Assembly (NCBI RefSeq): GCF_014202035.1
Contig: NZ_JACHFR010000004.1
Span: forward strand, 151,740 to 215,739
Reading direction: 5' to 3'
Length of the DNA stretch: 64,000 nucleotides
Origin: Treponema rectale
Lineage (GTDB): Bacteria; Spirochaetota; Spirochaetia; Treponematales; Treponemataceae
Below the pieces are notes generated by a model. It ran no database searches. It was not told where the DNA came from and saw only the letters and a program-made list of their open reading frames with translations. Shown in pieces: positions 15,980-24,723 of this stretch. Each line of letters begins with the position of its first letter. Within the stretch, counting starts at the first letter, position 1. Made by a program: the position numbers and the translations under genes.

Positions 15980-16804
15980 TTAGTTTTTATATTCAAACCG
16001 CGACGGATCTTTGCTTATCTCCATGGTTTTGCAGTATTCAAAGTATTCATGTCCTACGCCTTCCTGCTGCCATTTACGGCATTTTCTGTATGCAACCGGT
16101 GAAAATATAACTTCACAGAAAAGTTCAATAAGGGCACCGAGAACAGCCATTCCGGTAATGGTGGTAAAACCGTAGTAATGTGCAAAAAAACTGAAAGCAA
16201 GGGCCGTAAAAATAAAGTTGTCTACAAACTGACCTGTCATCGTACTTATGTAGGAGCGGGTAATGAATGCTGCTTTTCCGTCAGGATTTTTTACAAATAG
16301 TTTTCCGATTAATACGTTTACTACGGCATTAACTATTCCTGAAATAACGTATGCGGTTGTGGAAGAAATAAGAATCTGCCACGGCTGAACTCCGTTTCCT
16401 GTAAAGCCGAATACTGTGTCAAAAGAGGCACTTGCTCCTGGAAATGGAAATTCGGAAGGAACTGATGCGATGATTCCCAGAAAAACAACTGCAAGAGTAT
16501 TTACCAGTGCTCCAAAAAGGTTGAGCTTAATAGATGCTTTTGCTCCGAAAGTTTTTGTAACCATGTCCATGATTAAAAAAACAGCCCAGGATAAAAATAC
16601 TCCGCCTGTAATCGAAATAAAGTAATTCTGTCCGATTTTTAAGCCGCTCCAGACGATTTTATTGGCGGCAAGATTCATTGTTACTGTAGAAACAGTAAAC
16701 AGAGCAACAACAGAGGCCGGTATGGATCTTAAAAGCATTTTCCAGTCTTTTAAGTCAAACAGCCATTCAAAAGTGTCCATAATCCAGGCAATAAGCTTTT
16801 TCAT
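15980..16804 (-). CDS. VUT-family transporter (queuosine precursor transporter, YhhQ-like)
   Basis: A 274-residue inner membrane protein with about six hydrophobic helices. The family is recognised from NLAANKIV (residue 44), GGVFLSWAVFLIMDMVTKTFGAKAS (acidic D-x-x-T pattern near 80-95), a tract rich in SGIVNAVVNVL, and RSYISTMTGQFVDNFIFTALAF near 178. YhhQ-type members import queuine or preQ0/preQ1 for tRNA modification; others were predicted as vitamin uptake proteins. The N-terminal 25 residues (WLFDLKDWK) extend before the first helix. GGAG lies 8 bases before the ATG. It converges with the MocR gene and is preceded by an attenuator-like leader. Confidence 0.85.
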   Translation of the reverse strand: MKKLIAWIMDTFEWLFDLKDWKMLLRSIPASVVALFTVSTVTMNLAANKIVWSGLKIGQNYFISITGGVFLSWAVFLIMDMVTKTFGAKASIKLNLFGALVNTLAVVFLGIIASVPSEFPFPGASASFDTVFGFTGNGVQPWQILISSTTAYVISGIVNAVVNVLIGKLFVKNPDGKAAFITRSYISTMTGQFVDNFIFTALAFSFFAHYYGFTTITGMAVLGALIELFCEVIFSPVAYRKCRKWQQEGVGHEYFEYCKTMEISKDPSRFEYKN

Positions 16805-16807
16805 TTT

Positions 16808-16895
16808 TATATCTCCGAAATTTTTATTTTCAAAGACATGATCAGCCCAACAAAAAAAGAGGGCATGACACCCCCTAGTTTTAATCCCTAGTTTT
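16808..16895 (-). promoter_or_regulatory. Candidate regulatory leader of the VUT gene, with direct repeats
   Basis: Between the divergent VUT and LuxR genes, CCCTAGTTTT occurs twice with a 13-bp period (16873-16882 and 16886-16895, plus strand), as expected for an operator of a dimeric or tandem-binding regulator. On the minus strand the next segment is AGGGGGTGTCATGCCCT followed by a T-run, which could be a weak terminator hairpin about 55-70 bases before the VUT start. I do not recognise a known riboswitch. The 16896-17040 stretch shows nothing further. Confidence 0.35.
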
Positions 16896-17040
16896 GTTTA
16901 GAGACAGGATGGTTCCGAACTGTCTTATGAATTATGTAGGGAAGACTATAATGAATTGTATTTTTTTAGTACAGAGAAAAATGTCTTTTTTTAGCGTTTT
17001 TTACCTTTTTTCATGCAAACTGTGTGTTATCATATTATTA

Positions 17041-18504
17041 ATGGAAGATAATATAGAAAAAAGTGAACTTTTAACCGACAAGAAAACTTCACCTCTTATT
17101 CCGATTGAAGAACTGGAACGCAGACTTCATGAAGTTTCTGTTAATTATTTTCTTAGAGATATCCGCAAAGACCGGGAATCATATTATGCCCTGACTTATG
17201 AAGAGATTGTCCGTACTCAGTCCTGGCTTTGTTTTTCAGGATTGACACTTAATTTTATCATGGACGGCAAATTAGAAGAAGCCCGGCATTTAATTGAGTC
17301 CATTCCAGAAGATAAAGATTCTTTTATTAAACTTTTGAAAATCGGCCTTACAATAGTTCATCCTGAAATTACCTGGAAGCGGTTTGTTTCTTGTATTGAG
17401 TATCTTAAGAGCATTAATACTCCTTTGAAGTGTGTTATGCTTACTGCTGGTCGTCCTCTTTTACTTAACGGTTTTAATGATTTTTCAAGACTGGGACCTC
17501 TTCTTTTAAAGCACAGGGAAATGTTTGTAGATTATCTGAAGTATTTGTATCCTGAATCACTTTGTCCGTACATATATAATCTCTGCCTTGCTGAATACTA
17601 TTATCAGACCAATTCCCTTGTAGATGCAGCAATGCTTGTGGGGAGTACGATAAAAAAGTTTAATATCGAAGGTGAGAACCGCGTTACATTTGCAGCCCTT
17701 TATCTGCAGTCAAAAATCCTGCTTGCTCACGGAAAGAGTGTCAGGGCAGAGAGTTTTATTCAGGATATAAGAAATTGTACCGGAGAAGCAGGTAAGGCAG
17801 AGTTTGATTATAATATTGATGCCGTTAATGTTCTCTTTTCTCTTTATGAAGGAAACATAGCTCGGGTTAAAGAATGGCTTTCGGAAACTGCTCCTGATGA
17901 ATTTGCAGATTTTAACCTGCTGGATTTATACCGCTACATGGTAAAGATGCGCTGTTATATTGCAACAAGAAAATATGCTGCGGTAATAGCACTTGCGGAA
18001 CGTCTGAGACCGTATCTTGCTGCCGGCAGGAGGTTTATGGACTTATGCGAACTGGATTTAATCCTTGCTTTGAGTCTTTTTGCTGCAAAAAATAATAAAG
18101 CCGCATTTGAAGCCTTAAGGAATGCCCTGAAAAAAGTCAGAATGTACCGTTATTACCGTCTTGTAGCTGATGAAGGCGAACCTATGCTTCATCTTTTAAT
18201 CGAATATATTAAAACTGAAGGAAAATCGCCTTTTCTGATGAACCTTCTTGATATGACCAGAAGTATGGCAATCCGTCATCCTCTTTACATGAAGGTCCCC
18301 TGTCAGAAAGGAGAAGGTTTTACACAGATGGAAATAGACGTTCTTACGCTTCTTGAGCAGGGAAAATCAAAGGAAGAGATTGCTGAATATTTTTTTATCA
18401 GCGTAAATACCGTAAAGTACCATATTAAAAACGTATATGTTAAACTTGGTGTAAAAACAGCTACCCAGGCAGTCTGGAATGCAAGAATTCTTGGAATAAT
18501 ATGA
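17041..18504 (+). CDS. LuxR-type transcriptional regulator
   Basis: A 487-residue protein with a helical, TPR-like sensory region (about residues 20-400) and a C-terminal LuxR helix-turn-helix at about 425-487 (TQMEIDVLTLLEQGKSKEEIA, then SVNTVKYHIKNVYVKLGVKT). No ATP-binding P-loop, so not MalT-like in the N-terminus. I start at MEDN (17041); in-frame upstream codons to 16894 would add a hydrophobic tail unlike the family. There is no clear Shine-Dalgarno. It lies 57 bases before the adenylate cyclase gene and could control it (inference). Confidence 0.85.
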   Translation: MEDNIEKSELLTDKKTSPLIPIEELERRLHEVSVNYFLRDIRKDRESYYALTYEEIVRTQSWLCFSGLTLNFIMDGKLEEARHLIESIPEDKDSFIKLLKIGLTIVHPEITWKRFVSCIEYLKSINTPLKCVMLTAGRPLLLNGFNDFSRLGPLLLKHREMFVDYLKYLYPESLCPYIYNLCLAEYYYQTNSLVDAAMLVGSTIKKFNIEGENRVTFAALYLQSKILLAHGKSVRAESFIQDIRNCTGEAGKAEFDYNIDAVNVLFSLYEGNIARVKEWLSETAPDEFADFNLLDLYRYMVKMRCYIATRKYAAVIALAERLRPYLAAGRRFMDLCELDLILALSLFAAKNNKAAFEALRNALKKVRMYRYYRLVADEGEPMLHLLIEYIKTEGKSPFLMNLLDMTRSMAIRHPLYMKVPCQKGEGFTQMEIDVLTLLEQGKSKEEIAEYFFISVNTVKYHIKNVYVKLGVKTATQAVWNARILGII

Positions 18505-18561
18505 AAAAACTACCCTTTTGGGTGGGACAAAATTTATAAATTTATGTTATCTTAATATGAT

Positions 18562-20709
18562 ATGAAAAAAGTAAAGCGGCAGAGAATTTTTCCTTTAGGG
18601 GTAAAGCTGGCTATAATTATCGGCTTTATCGTACTTGCTTCTCTTGGCTCGGTAACCGTTTTGAATAGTTATTTTGTATCAAAAGATGTTCGGGTTACTG
18701 CAGAAGAGAATAATTTAACCTTAAATACTCGTTCGGCTTCCAGCGTGCAGAGTGAATTTAATTCGGTGCGTGCTAATGTTCTTCAGCTTCTTGACCTGGT
18801 TAATGCGGTCAGCGGCGGAAGAAATTCTGCGCTTGCAAAACAGGCAGAGGGCTTTTTCTTTGAAAGAAACTCAAATATTGCAGAAATAATGCTTCTGACT
18901 CAGTACCAGACTCAGAAAAATCTCGTTGTATATACCCGGTTAAAGAATAACCGCTTTTATTCATCAAATGAAATAGATGCTGATGCATCAGATGTTCTTC
19001 TCTATCAAATAGAAGATTCTTTGCTTAGAGCCTGCAATGGAGAGACTATAGTAGAAAATGTTTCTCCATTTTTTAAGACGGGAATGCTCAGCCTTCTTCT
19101 TCCGTACAGGGAAAACGGTCTCAGGCAGTGCTGTGTTATAGTTTTTAGTCTTGAAAATATTGCATCCATACTTGGAACAGGTTCTATTAATGAAACCTTT
19201 ATGATAAATGATGCTGATGAATTGTTGTGCCATCCGGAAAATGACCGCGTTCTTTCAGGACAGAGCATGAAAAATCATCCCCTGGTAAAAATAATGCGCC
19301 AGGAGAACATGAATAATGAAGAAAGCCGTCAGATTGTGTATAATTTTGTAGACAACTTCGGAAAAACTAAGAAATATATTGGTGCATTTCAAAAAATCGG
19401 CATGGCCGATATAAGTATTTTTACTTCAGTTTCGCTGGATGTAGTTCTTGAAGGTGTGTATACCACGCGCCGTAACAATCTGTACCTTATGGCGATAGTT
19501 TTCTTTATTTCCATAATCTTTATTCTTTCTTTCAGCCGCTTTGCAATTTCAAGACACTTGCGTCGTCTTACGGCTGCTGCTGAAGAAATTCAGAAGGGTA
19601 ATTTTAATACAGGAATCATTTCTGCCCTTAACGTGCGCCGCAGGGATGAAATCGGTATTCTTAATAAATCAACTCAGGATGAGCAGGAATTCCTTAATAC
19701 TTTTGCAAGGTTTACGAACCGTGGTGTTGCAAAAGCCATTGCCCGCAAGGAAATCGACTTTGAGCCGCATCTTAAGGATGTTACTATTTTCTTCTCAGAC
19801 ATACGCGGATTTACTGCAATTTCTGACGGATTTAAGAATCGTTTCGGAGAAGAAAGCCCTAGGGAAATCATCGGGTTCTTAAATGACTATATGGGCCGCA
19901 TGGTAAACTGCGTTACTATTTCCGGCGGTACAATCGATAAGTTTGAAGGTGATGCTATCATGGCTGTATGGGGAATCCTCAGAGACGACAGTCTTGATTT
20001 TGAACAGCTTCCAGATACTGATCCGGAAAAGAAAAAGCACGAAGAAGTTCACCTGCGTCATGTTAAGGAAGATGCTGTAAATGCCATCCGCGGTACTATT
20101 GCCATGAGATATGCCCTTATGGAATACAACAAGGCGGCAGAAGCATTTACAAAAGCTCATGAGCATGAAGAAAGGGCAAAATATAAGCCGCACATCAGAA
20201 TCGGCTGCGGTATTAATACCGGACGTGCTACCTGCGGTATTATGGGTAGCGAAGACAAAATGGAATATACCGCTATTGGAGACAGCGTAAACTTTGCCAG
20301 CAGAACGGAAAGTTCAAATAAACCTTGTGGAACGGATATCCTCATTACAGAAGATACTTACAATTTATTGAAGAAAGATTTTATCCGCTGTAAAGAGAAT
20401 AATTTTACTTTGACACAAGAAAATGAAATAAATGAACTTGTTGTTGAACAGATACCAGTTGAGTTTGAAGTAAAAGGAAAGGGCGCTCAGCATTTCTATG
20501 GTGTGGTAAATATGCCTCAGTTTGACATTGAAGCCTTCTTTAAAACTGCAGATAAGGATTTTGTTCTTGATGCAGATTGTGCACGGGCTGTAGGAAAATC
20601 AGGCCCGAAGACTTTGAACGAAATGCGTCAGCTGCTTGGTATCCCTGTTCCAGAGTTTGAAATGGTGAACTTGAATGAAGAAGAGAACAAGATTCAGGTT
20701 AAAAAATGA
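18562..20709 (+). CDS. Membrane-bound class III adenylate/guanylate cyclase with HAMP domain
   Basis: A 715-residue sensor cyclase. Helix 1 is at residues 13-35, an extracytoplasmic sensory region at 36-303, helix 2 at about 306-326, HAMP at 327-375 and the class III cyclase at about 405-640. Metal-binding Asp residues are in FFSDIRGFTAI and TIDKFEGDAIMAVWG; the region MEYTAIGDSVNFASR near 567 holds the base-recognition and transition-state residues. Makes cAMP (or cGMP) from the nucleoside triphosphate. A 40-50 residue insertion rich in charged residues (about 475-520) interrupts the catalytic domain. Homologues next to FecR and outer membrane protein genes are known from other treponemes (TP0485 region, from memory). 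The next gene overlaps it by 35 bases. Confidence 0.92.
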   Translation: MKKVKRQRIFPLGVKLAIIIGFIVLASLGSVTVLNSYFVSKDVRVTAEENNLTLNTRSASSVQSEFNSVRANVLQLLDLVNAVSGGRNSALAKQAEGFFFERNSNIAEIMLLTQYQTQKNLVVYTRLKNNRFYSSNEIDADASDVLLYQIEDSLLRACNGETIVENVSPFFKTGMLSLLLPYRENGLRQCCVIVFSLENIASILGTGSINETFMINDADELLCHPENDRVLSGQSMKNHPLVKIMRQENMNNEESRQIVYNFVDNFGKTKKYIGAFQKIGMADISIFTSVSLDVVLEGVYTTRRNNLYLMAIVFFISIIFILSFSRFAISRHLRRLTAAAEEIQKGNFNTGIISALNVRRRDEIGILNKSTQDEQEFLNTFARFTNRGVAKAIARKEIDFEPHLKDVTIFFSDIRGFTAISDGFKNRFGEESPREIIGFLNDYMGRMVNCVTISGGTIDKFEGDAIMAVWGILRDDSLDFEQLPDTDPEKKKHEEVHLRHVKEDAVNAIRGTIAMRYALMEYNKAAEAFTKAHEHEERAKYKPHIRIGCGINTGRATCGIMGSEDKMEYTAIGDSVNFASRTESSNKPCGTDILITEDTYNLLKKDFIRCKENNFTLTQENEINELVVEQIPVEFEVKGKGAQHFYGVVNMPQFDIEAFFKTADKDFVLDADCARAVGKSGPKTLNEMRQLLGIPVPEFEMVNLNEEENKIQVKK

Positions 20710-23449
20710 TTTAGCCGTTCCGTTCAGGATAGCAATTTTTATTTGTCTCATTTGTGCTGCAGTAAGCTATTGGCTTTTTCATCAGAGTTTTTTCCGTGCA
20801 CTTTCAAAAATGGGTGAAGAACCTATTGCAACGATTACGTTTAAGTATAAAACGGCAGAACGAAAATTTCTTGAAAGGGTTGTATGGGACAGGCTCAGAC
20901 AGAATTCTCCTGTATACAACGGGGATACGATTCATACGGCAGATCTTTCGGAAGCAACAGTATGGTTTGTAGACGGCACGACACTGGATCTTGCCGAAAA
21001 TACCATGGCTCAGATATTTCTTCATGGAGATGGGCTGCTTGCTACTGATTTAGAAAAGGGTAGTCTGACTGTAGATTCTGCGGAAGAGAGCAAAGGCGTA
21101 ATACTTACCAGTCAGAAAGTTCAGGTTTCTGTACAGGCAGGTTCTTCTTTATCTGCAACTAAATCTGAAGAAAATTCTGTTACGCTTTCTTTAAAAAAAG
21201 GAACTGCAGAATTTGAAAACGGAGAATCTGTTGCTGCTGGTGAATCTGTCGTAGTTGCTGACGGCATAAGATCAAAGCCGGCACTTACAGTACTTTCTCC
21301 GTTACCTAATGAAAAATTTCTTTATTATGATGAAGAACCTCTGGCTGTTGATTTCAGCTGGGCGATGAATCTTCAGGATATAGGGCTGAGACTTCAGATA
21401 TCTCAGGATAAAAATTTTAAGCATCTGGTTCAGAATATAGATGCTTCCGGGCTTGATAAACTTTCGGTAAAACTTTCCAGGGGAGTGTATTACTGGAGGA
21501 TTTCCGAAACAGAAAAAAAAGGTCAGAAAGAAACAGGTCTTTTTACAGGAAAATTTCAGATAATTCAGTCTTTAAAACCTGAACTTATTGTTCCTGTAAA
21601 TGATTTTACATATACCTACCGCCGGCAGACGCCTTCCGTACGCTTTATATGGAGAGAAAGTGAAGCTGCTACTGCATATAATTTTGTAGTTTCTAAAAAT
21701 CCAGACATGTCGTCTCCTGTAATTGAAAAGCGGTCTTCAAGTCCGTCAATAATAATCTCAACATTAGGAAAAGGAACCTGGTATTATCAGGTAACACCGT
21801 ATTATGTTGTCAACAGGACAGGTCTTGCAAATCCTTCCCAGGTGGGTTCATTTAAAATTGAACAGCGGGGCGAACTTTTAACACCTCTTCTGGTTGCTCC
21901 TGTAAACGGTGCCTTTATTAATAAAACCAGAAAGTCAGAAACTCTTTCATGGCGGATGGATGAAGAGTTTGTAACTTATAATGTTGTTGTTTCGGCAAAT
22001 AAAAATCTTACTTCTCCGGTAATTTCAAGAGAAACTATCGAAAACTATATTTCGCTTTCTCAGGATGAATTAAAAAAGCTTAAGGACGGTGAATATTTTT
22101 GGGCTGTTACTCAGACTGACAGTGAAGGAAACGTTTCTCCCCGTTCAGAAGTATATTCGTTTTATGCTGCAACTGGAGAAATCGAACAGAGAACGGTGTT
22201 CCCTCCTGATAATTACAAAATATGGCAGCCTCTTCTTGGTGACATAAGGTTTACGTGGAAATCCAATCTTAATCTTACCCAGTATTTTCAGATTTCGTCA
22301 GATAAGGATTTTACAGATATAAAATTTGAGGCAGAATCCACAGGTTCTTCTTATTATGGAACACATCTTGATTATGGAGAATATTACTGGAGAATTACTA
22401 CAAAAGACGAAAACTTTAAGATGGCAACGCCTGCAAAAAAACTTTCTGTTGTAGATGAACTTTATGCGCCGGCAGTAGAATTTCCGTCTACAGCAAAAAA
22501 AGCTGTTGTTCGTCCGGAAGAACCGTGTCAGTTCTCATGGAAGGATTCGGAAGGTGCGGATTATTACAGAATCAGGCTTTACCGTTCCGGAAGTTCAGAA
22601 GTTATCTATGATGAAAACTTTATTACGGATACAACTGCTGAAGTTGACGTAAAGGATTTTGAAGAAGGAAGATACCGCTGGGAGATTCAGGCATTTACAA
22701 GTGAAACAGAACTTACTTCCCGAAGAAGCAGTCAGCTTGCCGGAACAGATTTTACTCTCAGGAAGATCAGGCCGATAGTATTGGCTTCTCCTAAAAACGG
22801 TGCGGTTATCGGAGGATGGGAAGCTATAGAAAATCCACCGGTTCTTCAGTGGAATTCAAGGGAACCTTATGTTTCTGCACAGGTTGTACTTACGAAGAAG
22901 AGTGGCCTTGAAGCAGAAGAAAAAGTATATATAAAAAATAATTTCAGTCAGCAGCTTCCTTCTCTCAGTTCAGGAATTTATGAGTGGACGGTAATGGCCT
23001 CTTCTCTGGATGAATTTGATATTTCTGCAATGAATAAGTATTCATTCACAGTAGAAGAAATCCCTCCGTTCCCGGTTCCGGAAAAAGCAAGGACAGAAAA
23101 AACTTCATATTTTAACGGTTCATATTTGCGTAAAACTCCTTATATAGTTTTTGCATGGGATAAAGTTCCCCGTGCCCAGGGCTACGTAATTGAAATTATG
23201 GATAAAAAGAATAAGACAGTGTTCAGGGAAATTATTGATGATGCAGAGGCAAAGTCATATAAATATGAAAACCTCGTAAACCTTTCTAAAGGTGATTTTA
23301 CCTGGAAAGTCCGCGGCGTAGTACTGACAGATGATAAAAAAGAAATTCTTATAGACGGTATTCCGGCAGTAAATAAATTTACGATTGATTATGCAATAAA
23401 TTCAGCCGGTGGAAAACGTAAGAAGAAGGGGGAACTTTATGCGCAGTAA
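20675..23449 (+). CDS. FecR-domain protein with multiple Fn3-like repeats
   Basis: A 924-residue envelope protein. One membrane helix at residues 18-36 anchors it; a FecR domain follows at about 85-205 (VYNGDTIHTADLSEATVWF, then DGTTLDLAENTMAQI). The rest holds about six to seven beta-sandwich modules with the repeated pattern FxWxx...Y...(I/V)(S/A)...(G)xYYWRI (for example YYWRISE, TWYYQVTP, YFWAVTQ, YYWRITT, YRWEIQA), similar to fibronectin type III. FecR-type domains normally sense or bind in the periplasm. The start at 20675 overlaps the cyclase gene and gives a proper membrane segment. A link between this protein and the cyclase's periplasmic sensor is inferred from synteny. Confidence 0.85.
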   Translation: MKKRTRFRLKNDLAVPFRIAIFICLICAAVSYWLFHQSFFRALSKMGEEPIATITFKYKTAERKFLERVVWDRLRQNSPVYNGDTIHTADLSEATVWFVDGTTLDLAENTMAQIFLHGDGLLATDLEKGSLTVDSAEESKGVILTSQKVQVSVQAGSSLSATKSEENSVTLSLKKGTAEFENGESVAAGESVVVADGIRSKPALTVLSPLPNEKFLYYDEEPLAVDFSWAMNLQDIGLRLQISQDKNFKHLVQNIDASGLDKLSVKLSRGVYYWRISETEKKGQKETGLFTGKFQIIQSLKPELIVPVNDFTYTYRRQTPSVRFIWRESEAATAYNFVVSKNPDMSSPVIEKRSSSPSIIISTLGKGTWYYQVTPYYVVNRTGLANPSQVGSFKIEQRGELLTPLLVAPVNGAFINKTRKSETLSWRMDEEFVTYNVVVSANKNLTSPVISRETIENYISLSQDELKKLKDGEYFWAVTQTDSEGNVSPRSEVYSFYAATGEIEQRTVFPPDNYKIWQPLLGDIRFTWKSNLNLTQYFQISSDKDFTDIKFEAESTGSSYYGTHLDYGEYYWRITTKDENFKMATPAKKLSVVDELYAPAVEFPSTAKKAVVRPEEPCQFSWKDSEGADYYRIRLYRSGSSEVIYDENFITDTTAEVDVKDFEEGRYRWEIQAFTSETELTSRRSSQLAGTDFTLRKIRPIVLASPKNGAVIGGWEAIENPPVLQWNSREPYVSAQVVLTKKSGLEAEEKVYIKNNFSQQLPSLSSGIYEWTVMASSLDEFDISAMNKYSFTVEEIPPFPVPEKARTEKTSYFNGSYLRKTPYIVFAWDKVPRAQGYVIEIMDKKNKTVFREIIDDAEAKSYKYENLVNLSKGDFTWKVRGVVLTDDKKEILIDGIPAVNKFTIDYAINSAGGKRKKKGELYAQ

Positions 23450-24707
23450 GTTTTTCTTTCTTATGACAGCTGCTTTTTTCTGCTGTTTTAATTTTTACGG
23501 ACAGTCTAAAACAGAAAATGGTGTTCAGGACAATCTTACCGGTGAATCTGATGATATCCGTTCAGAAAATGCCGGAGCAAACGAAATCCGTCAGCCTTTT
23601 GCATGGACAAGTGCAGGTGATGTTCTTAAATATCAGGTAATTATTGACCGCATTAACAGTGACGGTTCAGCAGAACAGGTATTTTTTCATGAAACGGATG
23701 AAGAAGAAACCGAAGCCTGTAAAATTTATATAGAGCCGGTTCTTCCGCCGGGACATTATCGTTCCCAGATAAGGGTTTTTAACATTCTCGGCATAGAGGA
23801 AGAAGATCTCCTCGACACGGATTTATTTGACATACGCAAGGCCTATATGCCGGAAATTAAAAACGTAACTTATCCGCTTTACATGAGAAGCACAATTTAT
23901 CTTGATGATCTGGATAATGACGGAATTATAAAAATTGAAGGACATAATCTTTTTGATCTCCCTGTTACTTACGATGAACTTATATATACAGAATATTTCT
24001 TAAAGAATGATAAGCGCAGGATTTCTCCGGTAGAAATTATTGATCGCGGAAAGAATGATAAAAACTTAACATTCCGCTTTGATATGAAAAAGCTTCCGGT
24101 AGGCGAGTATTATTTTATTGCTCAGGACGCATCGGGACTTCATTCGGAAGAGAATTCTGATTCTCATTTCAGTATTAAATTTAAGAAGTGGATGGACTTT
24201 GATGTAGAAGGCGGTTATGTATGTCCTGTAGTTTTGCATGATGATACTTTCCCTTCATATATAGGTAAAGTTCTGCCGTTCAGTGTTCAGGGAAAAGTTA
24301 GTTTTATGCCGATGAAGAACAACTGGGGATACCTTGGTTTTGGAATTCGGGCAAGCTATTCAAGGCTTTATAAAGATTGTGGTGATTATACGATTGACGG
24401 TAATCTGGCAACAGGTCATTTTATTGTCATATATCAGCTTCCGATGTTCAGGCGCCGGGTTGTTGCAGAACTTCATGGCGGAGCCGGTTTGAGTTATTTT
24501 AATGATATTTGTTTCCATTTTGCCCACAATGTAGATTCAGAACCTCTTAATACAGTTTCCATTTCGCTGGATGCAGGAGCTTCCTTACAGTTTTATTTGA
24601 ATAAGCGTTTGTATACAGAGATAGCGGCAGATTATGTCTTTACAATGAATTCAGACATGATATTGGGAATGATTCTTCCGTCGGCAGGTGTTGGCTGGCA
24701 ATTCTAG
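23439..24707 (+). CDS. Outer membrane beta-barrel-like protein (TP0483-type)
   Basis: A 422-residue exported protein with a signal peptide (FFFLMTAAFFCCFNFYG, residues 4-21). The N-terminal half has an Ig/Fn3-like segment (KYQVIIDRINSDGSAEQVFFHE) and the C-terminal 170 residues show alternating hydrophobic strands with an aromatic last residue (SAGVGWQF), typical of outer membrane barrels. I use the ATG at 23439, with AAGGGGG at good distance; it overlaps the FecR gene by 11 bases. The position cyclase-FecR-this gene matches the T. pallidum order TP0485-TP0484-TP0483 as I remember it; TP0483 has been described as fibronectin-binding. Confidence 0.7.
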   Translation: MRSKFFFLMTAAFFCCFNFYGQSKTENGVQDNLTGESDDIRSENAGANEIRQPFAWTSAGDVLKYQVIIDRINSDGSAEQVFFHETDEEETEACKIYIEPVLPPGHYRSQIRVFNILGIEEEDLLDTDLFDIRKAYMPEIKNVTYPLYMRSTIYLDDLDNDGIIKIEGHNLFDLPVTYDELIYTEYFLKNDKRRISPVEIIDRGKNDKNLTFRFDMKKLPVGEYYFIAQDASGLHSEENSDSHFSIKFKKWMDFDVEGGYVCPVVLHDDTFPSYIGKVLPFSVQGKVSFMPMKNNWGYLGFGIRASYSRLYKDCGDYTIDGNLATGHFIVIYQLPMFRRRVVAELHGGAGLSYFNDICFHFAHNVDSEPLNTVSISLDAGASLQFYLNKRLYTEIAADYVFTMNSDMILGMILPSAGVGWQF

Positions 24708-24723
24708 AAAACAGGAGGAAGAT

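Noticed and set aside
16808..16895. preQ1 or TPP riboswitch before the transporter
   Set aside because: ACTAGGGGGTG at first recalls a TPP start and the transporter suggests preQ1, but the conserved cores (CTGAGA plus ACCTGAT, or the preQ1 loop and A-rich tail) are absent.
16894..17040. N-terminal extension of the LuxR gene
   Set aside because: The frame is open, but the added residues are a hydrophobic stretch without a ribosome site; the start at 17041 fits better.
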